A stretch of DNA of 64,000 nt from an uncultured Mediterranea sp. (GCF_902493215.1 NZ_CABUOL010000010.1:1-64000); one strand, 5' to 3'. Shown: positions 15,305-24,000, counted from the first letter of the stretch. Notes: a model not told the origin generated them from the sequence alone. Numbers and translations are program-made.

Positions 15305-16081
15305 ATGCAGATTATTTTTCAGTTTGACAATACCTTCGACGGCCTGTTGACGGCCGTCTTCGAGGCCTATTCGCGGCGCACCTTCCCCGATGTCCTGTCG
15401 GTGGAGGGTGAGCCGCTTCCACTTTTCCATGACGAAGTGTTCACGGTGGTAACCGATACAGTGAAGGCAGAAAGGGTGTGGAAAGGGGTGCAGAAGAAGT
15501 TGTCGGCGGGTGCTTTGCGCTGCCTGACCCAGTGCTGGCTGGCCGAGGAGGCGGAGACGCCGATGGTGATCTTCCGCTACATCCGCAAGGTGGTCGACGC
15601 GCCCCGATCCATCGAGACGAACTTTGCCGACCCCGATGTGCTGGCGTTTGCGCGCATGTGGAAGCGGGTGAGTGGGGAGCGGTGGCACCTCATTCAGTTC
15701 ATCCGCTTTCAGAAGGCAGCCGATGGTACCTACTTTGCCGCCGTGGAGCCCGAAAAGAATGCCCTGCCGCTGGTGATCGACCACTTCCGCGACCGCCTGG
15801 GCGACCAGCGTTGGGTGGTGTACGACGTGGGGCGCGGCTATGGCTTTTACTTCGACGGGCAGGAGGTGAGGCACGTCACCTTTGCCGACGACAGCCCTGT
15901 CGTCCGTCTGGTGGACGGACGCCTGGACGAGGAACTGATGGACAAGGACGAACGCCTCTTCCAACAGCTGTGGAAGACATACTTCAAGGCCATCTGCATC
16001 AAGGAGCGGTGGAACCCGCGCAAGCACCGTCAGGACATGCCCGTGCGCTACTGGAAGTACCTGACGGAGAAGCAGGAGTGA
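15305..16081 (+). CDS. DUF4130 protein, radical SAM-linked DNA metabolism protein
   Basis: A 258-residue protein of the TIGR03915/DUF4130 family, normally encoded directly beside the radical SAM protein found here at 10662-11924 and sometimes fused to a uracil-DNA-glycosylase domain in other bacteria. Recognisable blocks are the opening QIIFQFDNTFDGLLTAVFEA, the SIETNFADPDVLAF and RERWHLIQFIRF-like middle (GERWHLIQFIRFQK), and the end WNPRKHRQDMPVRYWKYLTE. It starts nine bases after the protease stop and ends six bases before the convergent lytic transglycosylase gene. A DNA-repair role is inferred from family context; chemistry unknown. Confidence 0.88.
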   Translation: MQIIFQFDNTFDGLLTAVFEAYSRRTFPDVLSVEGEPLPLFHDEVFTVVTDTVKAERVWKGVQKKLSAGALRCLTQCWLAEEAETPMVIFRYIRKVVDAPRSIETNFADPDVLAFARMWKRVSGERWHLIQFIRFQKAADGTYFAAVEPEKNALPLVIDHFRDRLGDQRWVVYDVGRGYGFYFDGQEVRHVTFADDSPVVRLVDGRLDEELMDKDERLFQQLWKTYFKAICIKERWNPRKHRQDMPVRYWKYLTEKQE

Positions 16082-16087
16082 GGAGCG

Positions 16088-17077
16088 TCAGTCGATGACC
16101 CAGCGGCGGTTGTGGGGTACAGTCTTCTTGGGGTCGTAGTGCATGCCCGCGCGGGTAGGAATCTTCAGCACATAGGTTCGTCCGCTCTTGTTCATCAGCG
16201 AGGTGTCGCGCAGCCAGGGGTTGAAGTCCTTGAGCTGGGCGTAGGTGATGCCTTTGCTTTTGGCGAACTGAGCCAGGTTTTCTATGCCCTTGGTGACGGT
16301 CACCGTGGTGCAGGCAACGGGCGGATAGAGCTGTTCGCGCTTCAGCATGAAGCCATAGCGTTGCGGGTCGGTGAAGACTGCCTTGGCGGCCAGCAGGCGG
16401 AACATGTAGCGCGAGGTTTCCTCGACCAGCCACAGGTCGGCGGCCTGGTCGACCATCTGCCGCTGGAGCTGCTGGGTGATGCGTCCCTGGCCGGCGTTGT
16501 AGGCGGCGGCCACGCAGAGCCAGTTGCCATACTTGGCATACGAGGCCTTGAGGTACTTGCAGGCGGCGCGGGTGGCTTTCTCGAGGTTGTAGCGCTCGTC
16601 GATGTTCTGGTTCACTTCCAATCCGTATTCGCGCCCCGAGGCTTGCATGAACTGCCACATGCCGGCGGCTCCGGCGGGCGACTTAGCCAGGTGGTTCAGG
16701 CTGCTTTCGATGACGGCCAGATACTTGAAGTCATCGGGTACGCCACATTCCTTCAGGATGGGTTCGATGACGGGGAAGTAGCGGTTGGCGCGCTTCAGCG
16801 AGAGCATGGTGGACGAGTGCATGTAGGTGAAAGCCATCAGTTCGCGATCCATACGTTCGCGGTGGTCATAGCGGTCCATGCGGATGGTTTGCCCGGCGAA
16901 GGTCACCTGGTCGGGGACGGAGGGCGAGGCGGTGAAGTGGGATACGTCGCTGCGCACGGAGTTCTGCTCGGGATTGAAGCGGGCATTTCCCAGCAGGAAG
17001 GGCAGGGAGATGCCGATGCAAAGGGTGGCCGTCGAGGCCAGTATCGGTCGGATGAAGTTCTTTTTCATATCGGTCAT
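16088..17077 (-). CDS. lytic transglycosylase, SLT/MltD type
   Basis: Cleaves the glycan strand of peptidoglycan in the periplasm. 329 residues from ATG 17077 (a second ATG at 17068 is equally possible). An N-terminal hydrophobic segment (ILASTATLCIGISLPFLLGN) exports or anchors it. The SLT domain shows the catalytic glutamate E124 in YLAVIESSLNHL, then SPAGAAGMWQFM and WLCVAAAYNAGQGRI. A single LysM-like segment (LAQFAKSKGITYAQLKDFNP) near the C-terminus may bind cell wall. It converges on the DUF4130 gene and is 27 bases downstream of the SDR gene. Confidence 0.92.
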   Translation of the reverse strand: MTDMKKNFIRPILASTATLCIGISLPFLLGNARFNPEQNSVRSDVSHFTASPSVPDQVTFAGQTIRMDRYDHRERMDRELMAFTYMHSSTMLSLKRANRYFPVIEPILKECGVPDDFKYLAVIESSLNHLAKSPAGAAGMWQFMQASGREYGLEVNQNIDERYNLEKATRAACKYLKASYAKYGNWLCVAAAYNAGQGRITQQLQRQMVDQAADLWLVEETSRYMFRLLAAKAVFTDPQRYGFMLKREQLYPPVACTTVTVTKGIENLAQFAKSKGITYAQLKDFNPWLRDTSLMNKSGRTYVLKIPTRAGMHYDPKKTVPHNRRWVID

Positions 17078-17104
17078 TGGGGTTTATGTTTGTTTCTTGT
17101 TCAT

Positions 17105-17836
17105 TTATCGGTTTCTGACAGGCAGGCGCACCCACAGCCATCGGGGGATGATCCGCCAGAAGAAGACGAGCAAGCGGTAGCGCCCGTCGATGACGGCTAC
17201 CGGCTGCCGGCGGTCAATGGCCTTCACGATGTGGGTTGCCACACGTGGTGCCTGCATCAGCATGGGGTAGCGGCCGCCCTTCAGCAAATCCGTGGCCACG
17301 AAGCCGGGGCGGATGTCGGTGAAGCGGATGGGTAGTTTCTGCATGCGGGCCAGCTGATCGAGCGCTTCGATGTAGGTGTTCTGGAAACGCTTGGTGGCCG
17401 AATAGGCAGGGGCAGAGCCCAATCCCTTGGTGCCGGCAATGGAGCTGATGACGGCGATGTGGCCGCCTCCGTGTGCCTTGAAGTAATGGAAGGCGGAGGT
17501 CGTCAGGCGGATGAAGCCGACGGTATTGGTTGCGGCGGTGGCCAGTTCGACGGCGGGTTGCAGCTCCAGGTTCTGCGAGCCGATGCCCGAACTGAGGAAG
17601 AAGAAATCCATGCCGCCCAGCCGCGCGATGAGCTCGTCCAGGCGTTGGGGAGCGTCGTCATGGGTCACGTCCAGCGGTTGCACTTCCACCTGCCCGGCGG
17701 GATAACCGGCCTGAAAGCGCAGGAGCACTTCCTCGCGACGGCCGGCGATGCCCAGCTTCCAGCCTCTTGAGGCCCAGATGCGTGCCACTTCCTGCCCGAT
17801 GCCCGAAGTGGCTCCTATGATGATGGCTCTTTTCAT
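17105..17836 (-). CDS. SDR-family NAD(P)-dependent oxidoreductase
   Basis: Short-chain dehydrogenase of 243 residues. I chose ATG 17836 because it puts the nucleotide-binding motif at the start (MKRAIIIGATSGIGQEVARI); the frame extends further upstream without family similarity. The active site SSI...YSATKRF (Ser, Tyr, Lys) is intact and FLSSGIG replaces the common NNAG. A C-terminal basic/hydrophobic tail (LLVFFWRIIPRWLWVRLPVR) suggests membrane association. It is divergent from the MaoC gene with a 148-base shared promoter region containing TATATTTG on this strand. Substrate unknown. Confidence 0.92.
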   Translation of the reverse strand: MKRAIIIGATSGIGQEVARIWASRGWKLGIAGRREEVLLRFQAGYPAGQVEVQPLDVTHDDAPQRLDELIARLGGMDFFFLSSGIGSQNLELQPAVELATAATNTVGFIRLTTSAFHYFKAHGGGHIAVISSIAGTKGLGSAPAYSATKRFQNTYIEALDQLARMQKLPIRFTDIRPGFVATDLLKGGRYPMLMQAPRVATHIVKAIDRRQPVAVIDGRYRLLVFFWRIIPRWLWVRLPVRNR

Positions 17837-17909
17837 GTTCTTTTTGTTGGATTTAATGGCAAATATAGCCAATTCCTGCTGAAACGACGGTATAAGCTTG
17901 GTTAAAATC

Positions 17910-17940
17910 TTTGCCATTTGTCGGGAAAGTGCGATATTTG
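17910..17940 (+). promoter_or_regulatory. promoter of the MaoC gene
   Basis: TTTG (17910-17913), a 19-base spacer and GATATTTG (17933-17940) fit the Bacteroidetes promoter with one mismatch. It lies 45 bases before the chosen start at 17985. Confidence 0.55.
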
Positions 17941-17984
17941 TCTGCTCAAAACAAATGCTATTGAACAAAAAAAGAGTAACATCT

Positions 17985-18449
17985 ATGGAAAAAGTGATTA
18001 TTAATTCGTATGAAGAATTCGAGAAGCTGGTAGGCCAGCAGATTGGTGTATCGGAGTATGTACAGATTCCGCAGGAGCGCATCAACCTCTTTGCCGACGC
18101 TACGCTGGATCATCAGTGGATACATGTGGACACTGAGCGCGCCAAGGTGGAGAGCCCCTTCAAGAGCACCATCGTGCATGGCTACCTCACCCTGTCTATG
18201 CTTCCCTATTTGTGGAACCAGATTATCGAGGTGAACAACCTGAAGATGATGATCAACTACGGCATCGAGAAGATGAAGTTCGGTCAGGCCGTTTTGTCGG
18301 GTCAGAGCATCCGTCTGGTCGCTTCGATGCAGTCGCTGACCAACCTGCGTGGTGTAGCCAAGGCCGAAATCAAGTTTGCCATCGAAATCGAGGGTGAGAA
18401 GAAGAAAGCGCTCGAGGGTGTGGCCGTTTTCCTCTACTATTTCAATTGA
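17985..18449 (+). CDS. MaoC-family hydratase
   Basis: Single hot-dog-fold enoyl-CoA hydratase-like protein of 154 residues. ATG 17985 (MEKVIINSYEEFEKLVGQQI) gives the family length; the frame is open upstream but lies in the promoter. The hydratase block is intact: FADATLDHQWIHVD (catalytic D and H), then SPFKSTIVHGYLTLSMLPYL. Substrate is likely an acyl-CoA or acyl thioester. Divergent from the SDR gene, which could act on the same thioester pathway, and followed nine bases later by a small Cys protein. Confidence 0.93.
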   Translation: MEKVIINSYEEFEKLVGQQIGVSEYVQIPQERINLFADATLDHQWIHVDTERAKVESPFKSTIVHGYLTLSMLPYLWNQIIEVNNLKMMINYGIEKMKFGQAVLSGQSIRLVASMQSLTNLRGVAKAEIKFAIEIEGEKKKALEGVAVFLYYFN

Positions 18450-18458
18450 TATCGGAAT

Positions 18459-18665
18459 ATGAAAAAGATGCTTTGCCCGCAATGCAAGGTAGGTATCTTC
18501 TGCGTAAAAGATGCGCAGGGTAACCGTCTGCCGGTTTATGTAACGGACAAGGGCGAGATAGTGCTGAAGGACGAAACGGCATCGCTGGAGGGCTATGACC
18601 TGTCTGAGGTGTGGTGTCTGGGTTGTTCGTGGCATGGCAGCCCCAAACGGCTGGTGAAGTATTGA
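18459..18665 (+). CDS. small zinc-ribbon-like protein (68 aa)
   Basis: A 68-residue protein starting MKKMLCPQCKVGIFCVKDAQ and ending VWCLGCSWHGSPKRLVKY. Two CxxC pairs (CPQC and CLGC) about 45 residues apart suggest a structural zinc site. It starts nine bases after the MaoC stop, so it is probably in the same transcript, and converges on the YgbA-like gene two bases away. Family not recognised beyond that; no function can be given. Confidence 0.75.
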   Translation: MKKMLCPQCKVGIFCVKDAQGNRLPVYVTDKGEIVLKDETASLEGYDLSEVWCLGCSWHGSPKRLVKY

Positions 18666-18667
18666 TC

Positions 18668-19000
18668 TTATCTTTTGGCATGCTCCTGCCACAGGTGCCG
18701 CAGGGCGGCTATCGGGTGGTAGAGCAGCATGCGCGGCCCTGCATAGCGCATCACGAGGCGCATCCGTTCCTTCATCTCCGGCTTGTAGCAATGGATGGGG
18801 CAGAGGCGGCAGGTGGGTTTCCCTTCGCCGAAGCGGCAACGGGACAGGCGTGCATGGGCATAGGCCAACAATTCGCGACAAGAAGGACACAGTTTTCTGT
18901 GGCCTTCCTTGTGGCGGCAATATAGACGTATCATCTGCTCGACGGTTTGCTTTTCGCGTTCGATGCGTGTCGGGCAGGAAGAATGGCGGCGGGCATTCAT
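18668..19000 (-). CDS. nitrous-oxide-stimulated promoter family protein (YgbA-like)
   Basis: A 110-residue Cys-rich protein of the YgbA_NO family, known in enterobacteria as a gene induced by nitric oxide. The typical pattern is visible: TRIEREKQTVEQMIRLYCRH, LCPSCRELLAYAHARLSRCRFGE (split here), KPTCRLCPIHCYKP and MRYAGPRMLLYHPIAALRHL. The conserved cysteines suggest a metal or nitrosylation site. Fifteen bases separate it from the AraC regulator upstream on the same strand, which may control it. Biochemical function unknown. Confidence 0.88.
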   Translation of the reverse strand: MNARRHSSCPTRIEREKQTVEQMIRLYCRHKEGHRKLCPSCRELLAYAHARLSRCRFGEGKPTCRLCPIHCYKPEMKERMRLVMRYAGPRMLLYHPIAALRHLWQEHAKR

Positions 19001-19015
19001 AGGGCTTTCGTCCGT

Positions 19016-19909
19016 TTAGGCCAGGTTGCGGCGGTATTCGCAGGGGGTGTGACCCACGTGTTTCTTGAACAGACGGTTGAAGTGCTGGGAATATTGGAAG
19101 CCCAGTTCGTAGGCAATCTGGCTCACCGTCTTGTCCGTGCCTGCTATCATTTCTTTGGAGAGGTCGATGATTTTGTCCTGTATGTATTCCTGGGGCGACT
19201 TGCCCGTTTCCTTTTTGATGAGGTCGCCGAAGTAGTTGGGCGAGAGGCATACCTTGTCGGCAAAATAGCGCACGGTGGGCAGGCCTTGTTCCTGAGCCAG
19301 GTGGTTCAGGAAGTAACCGTCCAGCAGGTCTTCGAATTTGTTGAGGACGTTTTTATTGACAGCCGAACGGGTGGTGAACTGGCGTTCGTAGAAACGCATG
19401 CAGTAATCGAGCAGCAGTTCGATGTTGCGCACGATGAGCCGCTTGCTGTGGCGGTCGGCCGGGCGCTCCACCTCCAGGCGTATCTTGTCCAGACAGTCGG
19501 TGAAGATGCCTTTCTCGGTTTCGGACAAGTGGAGCGCTTCGCTGGAGCTGTAGGAGAAGAAGGAGTAATGCCTGATTTCACGTCCCAGCGCCGTGCCTCG
19601 GATCAGGTCGGGGTGGAACAGGATACCCTGTGCCTTCGGGCGTTCTTCCATCTGCACCTCGACAACCTGACCGGGGGCAAAGCTGGTCACGGTACCTTCC
19701 TGATAGTCGTAGGTCTGACGGCCGTAGCGGATGTCGCCGCAACGGGTCTGTTTCAGGAAAAGGGCGTAGACGCCATAGTTCATGGTGACGTGCGAGGGGA
19801 AGCGGGTCGCCTCGTTCAGGTCGACGACACTGACCAGCGGATGTTGGCTTTTCAGGCCGAAGAGCTGGTTGTATTGTTCTACTGTATCCAATTTTACAAT
19901 TTCTTCCAT
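19016..19909 (-). CDS. AraC-family transcriptional regulator
   Basis: 297 residues from ATG 19909 (MEEIVKLDTVEQYNQLFGLK). Residues 1-180 form a cupin-like sensor domain; the C-terminal 100 residues hold the two AraC helix-turn-helix units (VRYFADKVCLSPNYFGDLIK and VSQIAYELGFQYSQHFNRLF) ending HVGHTPCEYRRNLA. Members of this class in Bacteroidetes often regulate adjacent reductases or detoxification genes. It is probably co-transcribed with the YgbA-like gene. Effector unknown. Confidence 0.93.
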   Translation of the reverse strand: MEEIVKLDTVEQYNQLFGLKSQHPLVSVVDLNEATRFPSHVTMNYGVYALFLKQTRCGDIRYGRQTYDYQEGTVTSFAPGQVVEVQMEERPKAQGILFHPDLIRGTALGREIRHYSFFSYSSSEALHLSETEKGIFTDCLDKIRLEVERPADRHSKRLIVRNIELLLDYCMRFYERQFTTRSAVNKNVLNKFEDLLDGYFLNHLAQEQGLPTVRYFADKVCLSPNYFGDLIKKETGKSPQEYIQDKIIDLSKEMIAGTDKTVSQIAYELGFQYSQHFNRLFKKHVGHTPCEYRRNLA

Positions 19910-19973
19910 GTGCGTATACAAATTATGCGGACAGGTAGCTGGCCTCCTGTTTTTCGTACAGCAAAAATACACA

Positions 19974-20750
19974 TTATTTCTGTAAAACAAAGGCGTCGGC
20001 ATCGGCAGCCACCGGAAATTTCTCGCGCAGGTGTTGTAGCGGAGCCAGGTCGATACTGACGGTAGCCCTGCCTTCCTGTCCGTCGGGCAGGGAAGCCAGA
20101 CGTTCGCCTTTGGGTGAGTAGAGGGCACTGCCTCCGTCGTGGGCGATGCGGTTGCCGTCCGTACCCGTACGATTGACGCCACACACGTAGCATTGGTTCT
20201 CCATGGCGCGTGCCTGGAGCAGCACATCCCACACGTGGCGGCGAGCAGAGGGCCAGCAGGCCACGTAGAGAGCCAGGTCGTATTCGTTGCCCACGTTGCG
20301 GCTCCACACGGGGAAGCGCAGGTCGTAGCACACTTGCGGCAGGATGCGGAAACCGCGGTAGTGGATGATGGGGCGTTCGCTGCCTGCGGCGAAGCATTCG
20401 TTTTCGTGCCCCATGCGGAAGAGGTGACGCTTGTCGTAATAGGTGGCCTCTCCCTCGGGCGTGAGGAAGAAGAAGCGGTTGCGGCAGCTGCCGTCGTCGT
20501 GGCGGGCAATGAAGCTGCCGGCCAGGGCGGTGGCATATTGCGAAGCCCATTGCCGCAGAAGGCCGACGGTAGGCCCCGAAAGCGGTTCGGCCAGGCGTTC
20601 GGCGTTCATGCTGAAGCCGGTCGTGAAGGTTTCGGGCAAGACCACAAGGTCCGTCTGTCCCTTCAGTTCTTCGAGGTGCCGTTGCAGGCGGCGCAGGTTC
20701 TCCTGCTTGTCTTCCCAGGCGATGTCGGTTTGTATCAGGGTGATGCGCAT
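19974..20750 (-). CDS. carbon-nitrogen hydrolase (omega-amidase/YafV type)
   Basis: Nitrilase-superfamily amidase of 258 residues. ATG 20750 (MRITLIQTDIAWEDKQENLR) is the family start; the open upstream extension is not conserved-looking. The triad is present: Glu in VVLPETFTTGFS, Lys in YYDKRHLFRMG, Cys in ILPQVCYDLRFP. The FRMGHEN block is typical of omega-amidases that hydrolyse 2-oxoglutaramate and related keto-amides for metabolite repair. It stands alone between the AraC regulator and the acyltransferase gene. Confidence 0.92.
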   Translation of the reverse strand: MRITLIQTDIAWEDKQENLRRLQRHLEELKGQTDLVVLPETFTTGFSMNAERLAEPLSGPTVGLLRQWASQYATALAGSFIARHDDGSCRNRFFFLTPEGEATYYDKRHLFRMGHENECFAAGSERPIIHYRGFRILPQVCYDLRFPVWSRNVGNEYDLALYVACWPSARRHVWDVLLQARAMENQCYVCGVNRTGTDGNRIAHDGGSALYSPKGERLASLPDGQEGRATVSIDLAPLQHLREKFPVAADADAFVLQK

Positions 20751-20856
20751 GGTTGTTTGGGTATAGAAAGAAACGGATTGCATGGAAAGATTCACAAGGT
20801 ATCTGTGAACCATCCGTGCAATCCGTGTCCGAAAATAAGTAAATTCTCGATGCTTC

Positions 20857-21411
20857 TCAGACCTCACCGACGGAGAAGTTTTCAGGATGGCGGCCTCTGA
20901 ACTGCTTGAAGTAGAGTTTTATTTCGCGCATATCCTTCTCGATGTCGCCCGTCGGCACAAGGCTTCGGGTACATGTGATGGTCTTCGACGGATAGTCTAT
21001 CCCGAAGAGCATGATGGGCACACGGGCCTGCAGGGCGATGTAGTAGAAACCTTTCTTCCACTCGGAGTTGGCCTTGCGGGTACCTTCGGGCGTGATGGCC
21101 AGGTTGAACTGCTTGCTTTCGGCAAAGCGGCGGGCCATCTGGTCGACCAGCGAATTCTTCTTGCCGCGGTTCACAGGGATGCCTCCCATGGCCTTGAACA
21201 CCAGGTTGAGCGGGAAGAAGAACCACTCCTTCTTCATCATGAAACTGGCATTGCGTCCCAGCGAGCCATAGAAGAGCTTGCCGATGAGCAGGTCCCAGTT
21301 GGAGGTGTGGGGGGCGGCACAGATGACACACTTCTCGTGGAAGGGCACCGTGACGACCGTTTTCCAGCCCAGCAGGCGGTGGTAGATAAAACGGCAGAGC
21401 TGCTGTTTCAT
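20857..21411 (-). CDS. PlsC-like lysophospholipid acyltransferase
   Basis: Transfers an acyl chain to a lysophospholipid or related acceptor at the membrane. 184 residues, short for the family but with the core motifs: APHTSNWD (HX4D variant), FFPLNLVFKAMGGIPVNRG (acceptor-binding block) and LAITPEGTRK. It starts 13 bases after the stop of the 89-residue gene 21425-21694 on the same strand, so the two form a unit. Exact acceptor unknown; 1-acylglycerol-3-phosphate is possible but another enzyme may serve that main role. Confidence 0.88.
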   Translation of the reverse strand: MKQQLCRFIYHRLLGWKTVVTVPFHEKCVICAAPHTSNWDLLIGKLFYGSLGRNASFMMKKEWFFFPLNLVFKAMGGIPVNRGKKNSLVDQMARRFAESKQFNLAITPEGTRKANSEWKKGFYYIALQARVPIMLFGIDYPSKTITCTRSLVPTGDIEKDMREIKLYFKQFRGRHPENFSVGEV

Positions 21412-21424
21412 TCCTCCGTCGCGG

Positions 21425-21694
21425 TTACTTCAGCTGGCCCATGCGGTCCACAATCTCGTTCACCTGTGCGTTGAAGTCCGCACGGAACTTCTTGTAGAAG
21501 CCCTTCACGTTGCCCGGTTCGGTGTGGCTGATGCGGCTCACGAATTCATCCTGCATCTTCAGGACATCGGCCATCAGGTTGTCGGCTTTCTGCGGATCGG
21601 TACCGGGAACATATAGTTTGTTGACCAGACACTCGGTGAAGAGTTCACCTGCGATATAGTTCACACTTTTCTTCAATGCTTTTCTACTTGCCAT
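21425..21694 (-). CDS. small helical hypothetical protein (89 aa)
   Basis: MASRKALKKSVNYIAGELFT begins an all-helical 89-residue protein with no signal peptide or membrane segment, ending FNAQVNEIVDRMGQLK. Charged throughout. It precedes the acyltransferase gene by 13 bases and is probably co-transcribed with it. The composition looks conserved and structured, but I do not recognise a family with known function. Confidence 0.72.
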   Translation of the reverse strand: MASRKALKKSVNYIAGELFTECLVNKLYVPGTDPQKADNLMADVLKMQDEFVSRISHTEPGNVKGFYKKFRADFNAQVNEIVDRMGQLK

Positions 21695-21785
21695 AATCTT
21701 TCGTTTTTAAGTTAGATCAGTTAGATTTTCGGGCTAAAGATAGTGCTTTATTTGCGATAAGGCAAGCGGCGGGGGTTTTTTTCTG

Positions 21786-21895
21786 TTTCCTCGTGGAAAA
21801 AGCATTGCTTTGTCGGGAAGAAAAGACTGTGTTGCCTTCGGCAAAGCATTGCTTTCCGTGGCTTGTTCAGGGCGGCTTTTTTCTCCAGTCGGGAA
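21786..21895. repeat. five imperfect 22-bp tandem units
   Basis: Units begin at 21786, 21808, 21830, 21852 and 21874. Several have a small central dyad, for example TTTCC tcgt GGAAA in unit one and TTGCC ttc GGCAA in unit three; units one and three end GCATTG and unit two ends GACTG. Units two and four open CTTT. It fills the 292-base gap before the lysozyme gene, whose -7 box TAACTTTG follows at 21957-21964. Confidence 0.55.
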
Positions 21896-21986
21896 AAATA
21901 TTTTTCCCAGTTGTTCAAAAAAAAATCTCCAGCTGACTAATGTCTCGGAAAACTGCTAACTTTGCACGCGATTTCAGAACGACGCT

Positions 21987-22865
21987 ATGACCGAACCATC
22001 CCAAAGAAAGAAAACCGACGGCAAAACAAAGAAACCCGTACGCCGCCGCACGGCTGCTCCGCGAGGCAAGTCTGCCCGAAACAGGCGGCAGGCGGAAGAA
22101 CGTACCATGCCCGTGTGGGTGCGCAACGTGCTGGCCTTCTGCATCGTTGTCGTTTTTTCGGCCGGTTTCTACTGGTTCTTCATCCGTCCTTATGCCTACC
22201 GCTGGAAACCCTGTTACGGGTTGAAGGGGTACGGCGTGTGCATGCCCTGCGACTTCGAAGTGCACGGGGTGGACATGTCGCACTATCAGGGGCGCATCGA
22301 CTGGCCCCGTCTGGCGGAGCATCGGGCAGGCGAGTTTCCCATCCGCTTCATCTTCATGAAGGCCACCGAGGGCGGCGACCATCAGGACGACACGTTCCGC
22401 CAGAATTTCGATTCGGCCAGGGCCTACCGTTTCATCCGCGGGGCTTACCATTACTTCCTGCCACGTACCGATGCGCTGAAGCAGGCAGATTTTTTCATCC
22501 GTACCGTGCCGCTCACGGCGGGCGACCTGCCTCCTGTGCTCGATGTGGAGACGACGGGCAAGAAAGACAAGGACGAACTGCAGGCCTGCGTCAAGACGTG
22601 GCTCGACCGCGTGGAGGCCCACTATGGCGTGAAGCCCATCCTCTATACTTCCTACAAATTCAAGATGCGTTATCTGGACGATCCGCAATTCGATGCCTAT
22701 CCCTACTGGATAGCCCACTATTACGTAGATTCCGTGCGCTACCGCGGGCCGTGGCACTTTTGGCAGCATACGGATGTGGGTACCGTGCCCGGCATCGAGA
22801 AAGAGGTGGACCTGAACGTGTTCAACGGCACGCAGGCCCAGCTCGATTCACTTTTACTGAAATAA
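21987..22865 (+). CDS. GH25 lysozyme-like glycoside hydrolase, membrane-anchored
   Basis: Muramidase-fold enzyme of glycoside hydrolase family 25, expected to cut beta-1,4 bonds of peptidoglycan. 292 residues: a basic cytoplasmic tail (1-45, many K/R), one membrane helix (about 47-66), then the GH25 domain outside. Catalytic region signatures are HGVDMSHYQGRIDW (D96), FMKATEGGDH, PPVLDVETTGKK (catalytic D/E) and the terminal VDLNVFNG. It is preceded by a TAACTTTG promoter box (21957-21964) and converges on prmA across a word-repeat tract. Confidence 0.92.
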   Translation: MTEPSQRKKTDGKTKKPVRRRTAAPRGKSARNRRQAEERTMPVWVRNVLAFCIVVVFSAGFYWFFIRPYAYRWKPCYGLKGYGVCMPCDFEVHGVDMSHYQGRIDWPRLAEHRAGEFPIRFIFMKATEGGDHQDDTFRQNFDSARAYRFIRGAYHYFLPRTDALKQADFFIRTVPLTAGDLPPVLDVETTGKKDKDELQACVKTWLDRVEAHYGVKPILYTSYKFKMRYLDDPQFDAYPYWIAHYYVDSVRYRGPWHFWQHTDVGTVPGIEKEVDLNVFNGTQAQLDSLLLK

Positions 22866-22940
22866 TTGAAAATGGAGAATGGAGAATTGAAAATTATGGC
22901 TTCTTCATTTTTAAATTATCAATTATCAATTTTTCAATTC
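22866..22940. repeat. iterated-word tract between lysozyme gene and prmA
   Basis: ATGGAGAATTGAAAATTATG words followed by the complementary AATTATCAATTATCAATTTTTC words fill the gap between two convergent genes and overlap the last prmA codons. The two halves can pair, so it may act as a bidirectional terminator. Confidence 0.55.
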
Positions 22941-23774
22941 AAACTTGACCGTTGCCCAGCGGTTCTTCTCCCTGTATTCTACAAACGTCAGGCCGAGGCT
23001 TTCGGCTTCGGAACGGATGGCGGCGATGTCATCGGTATAGAAGCCGCTCATCAGCAGGGTGGCGCCGGGGTTCATGCGGGCGGTGTAGTGCTTCATGTCG
23101 GCCAGCAGGATGTTGCGGTTGATGTTGGCTATCACCACGTCGAAAGGTCCCTTGTCGGCCAGCGACGAGGCGTCGCCCTGATAGACGTCGATGCTGTCCA
23201 GGTGGTTCAGGGTGATGTTCTCCAGCGAATTGCGGACACACCAGTCGTCGATGTCCACCGCGGTACAACGGGCGGCGCCGCGCATGCGTGCCAGGATGGC
23301 CAGGATGGAGGTGCCGCAACCCATGTCTAGCACCGACTTGCCTTGCAGGTCGCTGTCCAGCAGTTCGCCGATGATGAGGCTCGTTGTTTCGTGATGACCC
23401 GTACCGAAAGCCATCTGCGGATTGATGACGATGTCGTAGGGTACCTGTGGCACGTCGTGGTGGAAAGTGCTGTGAACCACACAACGGTCGCCTATCACGA
23501 TGGGCTGGAAGAAATTCTTCTCCCACTCCTCGTTCCAGTCCTTGTCTTCGGCTTCCACATAGCTGTAGGTCACGGTCGTGTCGGGCAGGGGGAAGTCGTC
23601 TACTGCCTGCCGCACGGCATCTTCGTCGTACAGGTCCTTCTGGATGTAAGCAGCAAGGCCGTCGGGCTGCTCTACAAAGCTTTCGAAGCCCACTTCGCCC
23701 AAGACGGCACAGAGCACGTCGTTGGCTGTCTCCGTGCAGGGCTGGGTGTGGAAGGTGAATTCTAAATATTTCAT
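22926..23774 (-). CDS. prmA: ribosomal protein L11 methyltransferase
   Basis: SAM-dependent enzyme that methylates ribosomal protein L11. 282 residues with the N-terminal substrate-binding domain (MKYLEFTFHTQPCTETANDV, VGFESFVEQPDGLAAYI) and the Rossmann domain: MAFGTGHHETTSLIIGELLD, then motif I SVLDMGCGTSILAILA, and VVIANINRNILL (NPP-like motif IV region) . TATCTTTG on this strand (plus-strand 23872-23879) is a possible -7 box about 100 bases upstream. The last codons lie in the word-repeat tract. Confidence 0.95.
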   Translation of the reverse strand: MKYLEFTFHTQPCTETANDVLCAVLGEVGFESFVEQPDGLAAYIQKDLYDEDAVRQAVDDFPLPDTTVTYSYVEAEDKDWNEEWEKNFFQPIVIGDRCVVHSTFHHDVPQVPYDIVINPQMAFGTGHHETTSLIIGELLDSDLQGKSVLDMGCGTSILAILARMRGAARCTAVDIDDWCVRNSLENITLNHLDSIDVYQGDASSLADKGPFDVVIANINRNILLADMKHYTARMNPGATLLMSGFYTDDIAAIRSEAESLGLTFVEYREKNRWATVKFELKN

Positions 23775-23920
23775 TGTTTTAATGGGGTTTTGTTAAAATG
23801 CGGGGGCGCAGTGGCATCCCGTCGCACAATTTGTTATATCTTTGAATGAGGTTGGCAAAAGCCTCTGTCTGCAAAGATAGGCCGATTTAGGGAAATCCCT
23901 ATAAAGGCAAGGGGAAAATC

Positions 23921-23953
23921 TTTGGGAAAAATGGAACTGAGGCACTATTTTTG
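23921..23953 (+). promoter_or_regulatory. promoter of the Trp-rich exported protein gene
   Basis: TTTG (23921-23924), a 21-base spacer and TATTTTTG (23946-23953) match the Bacteroidetes pattern, 47 bases before the start codon at 24001. Confidence 0.6.
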
Positions 23954-24000
23954 CAGTACCGAAAGGTAGAATCGTTTGTAAACTATAAACTGACAGATAT

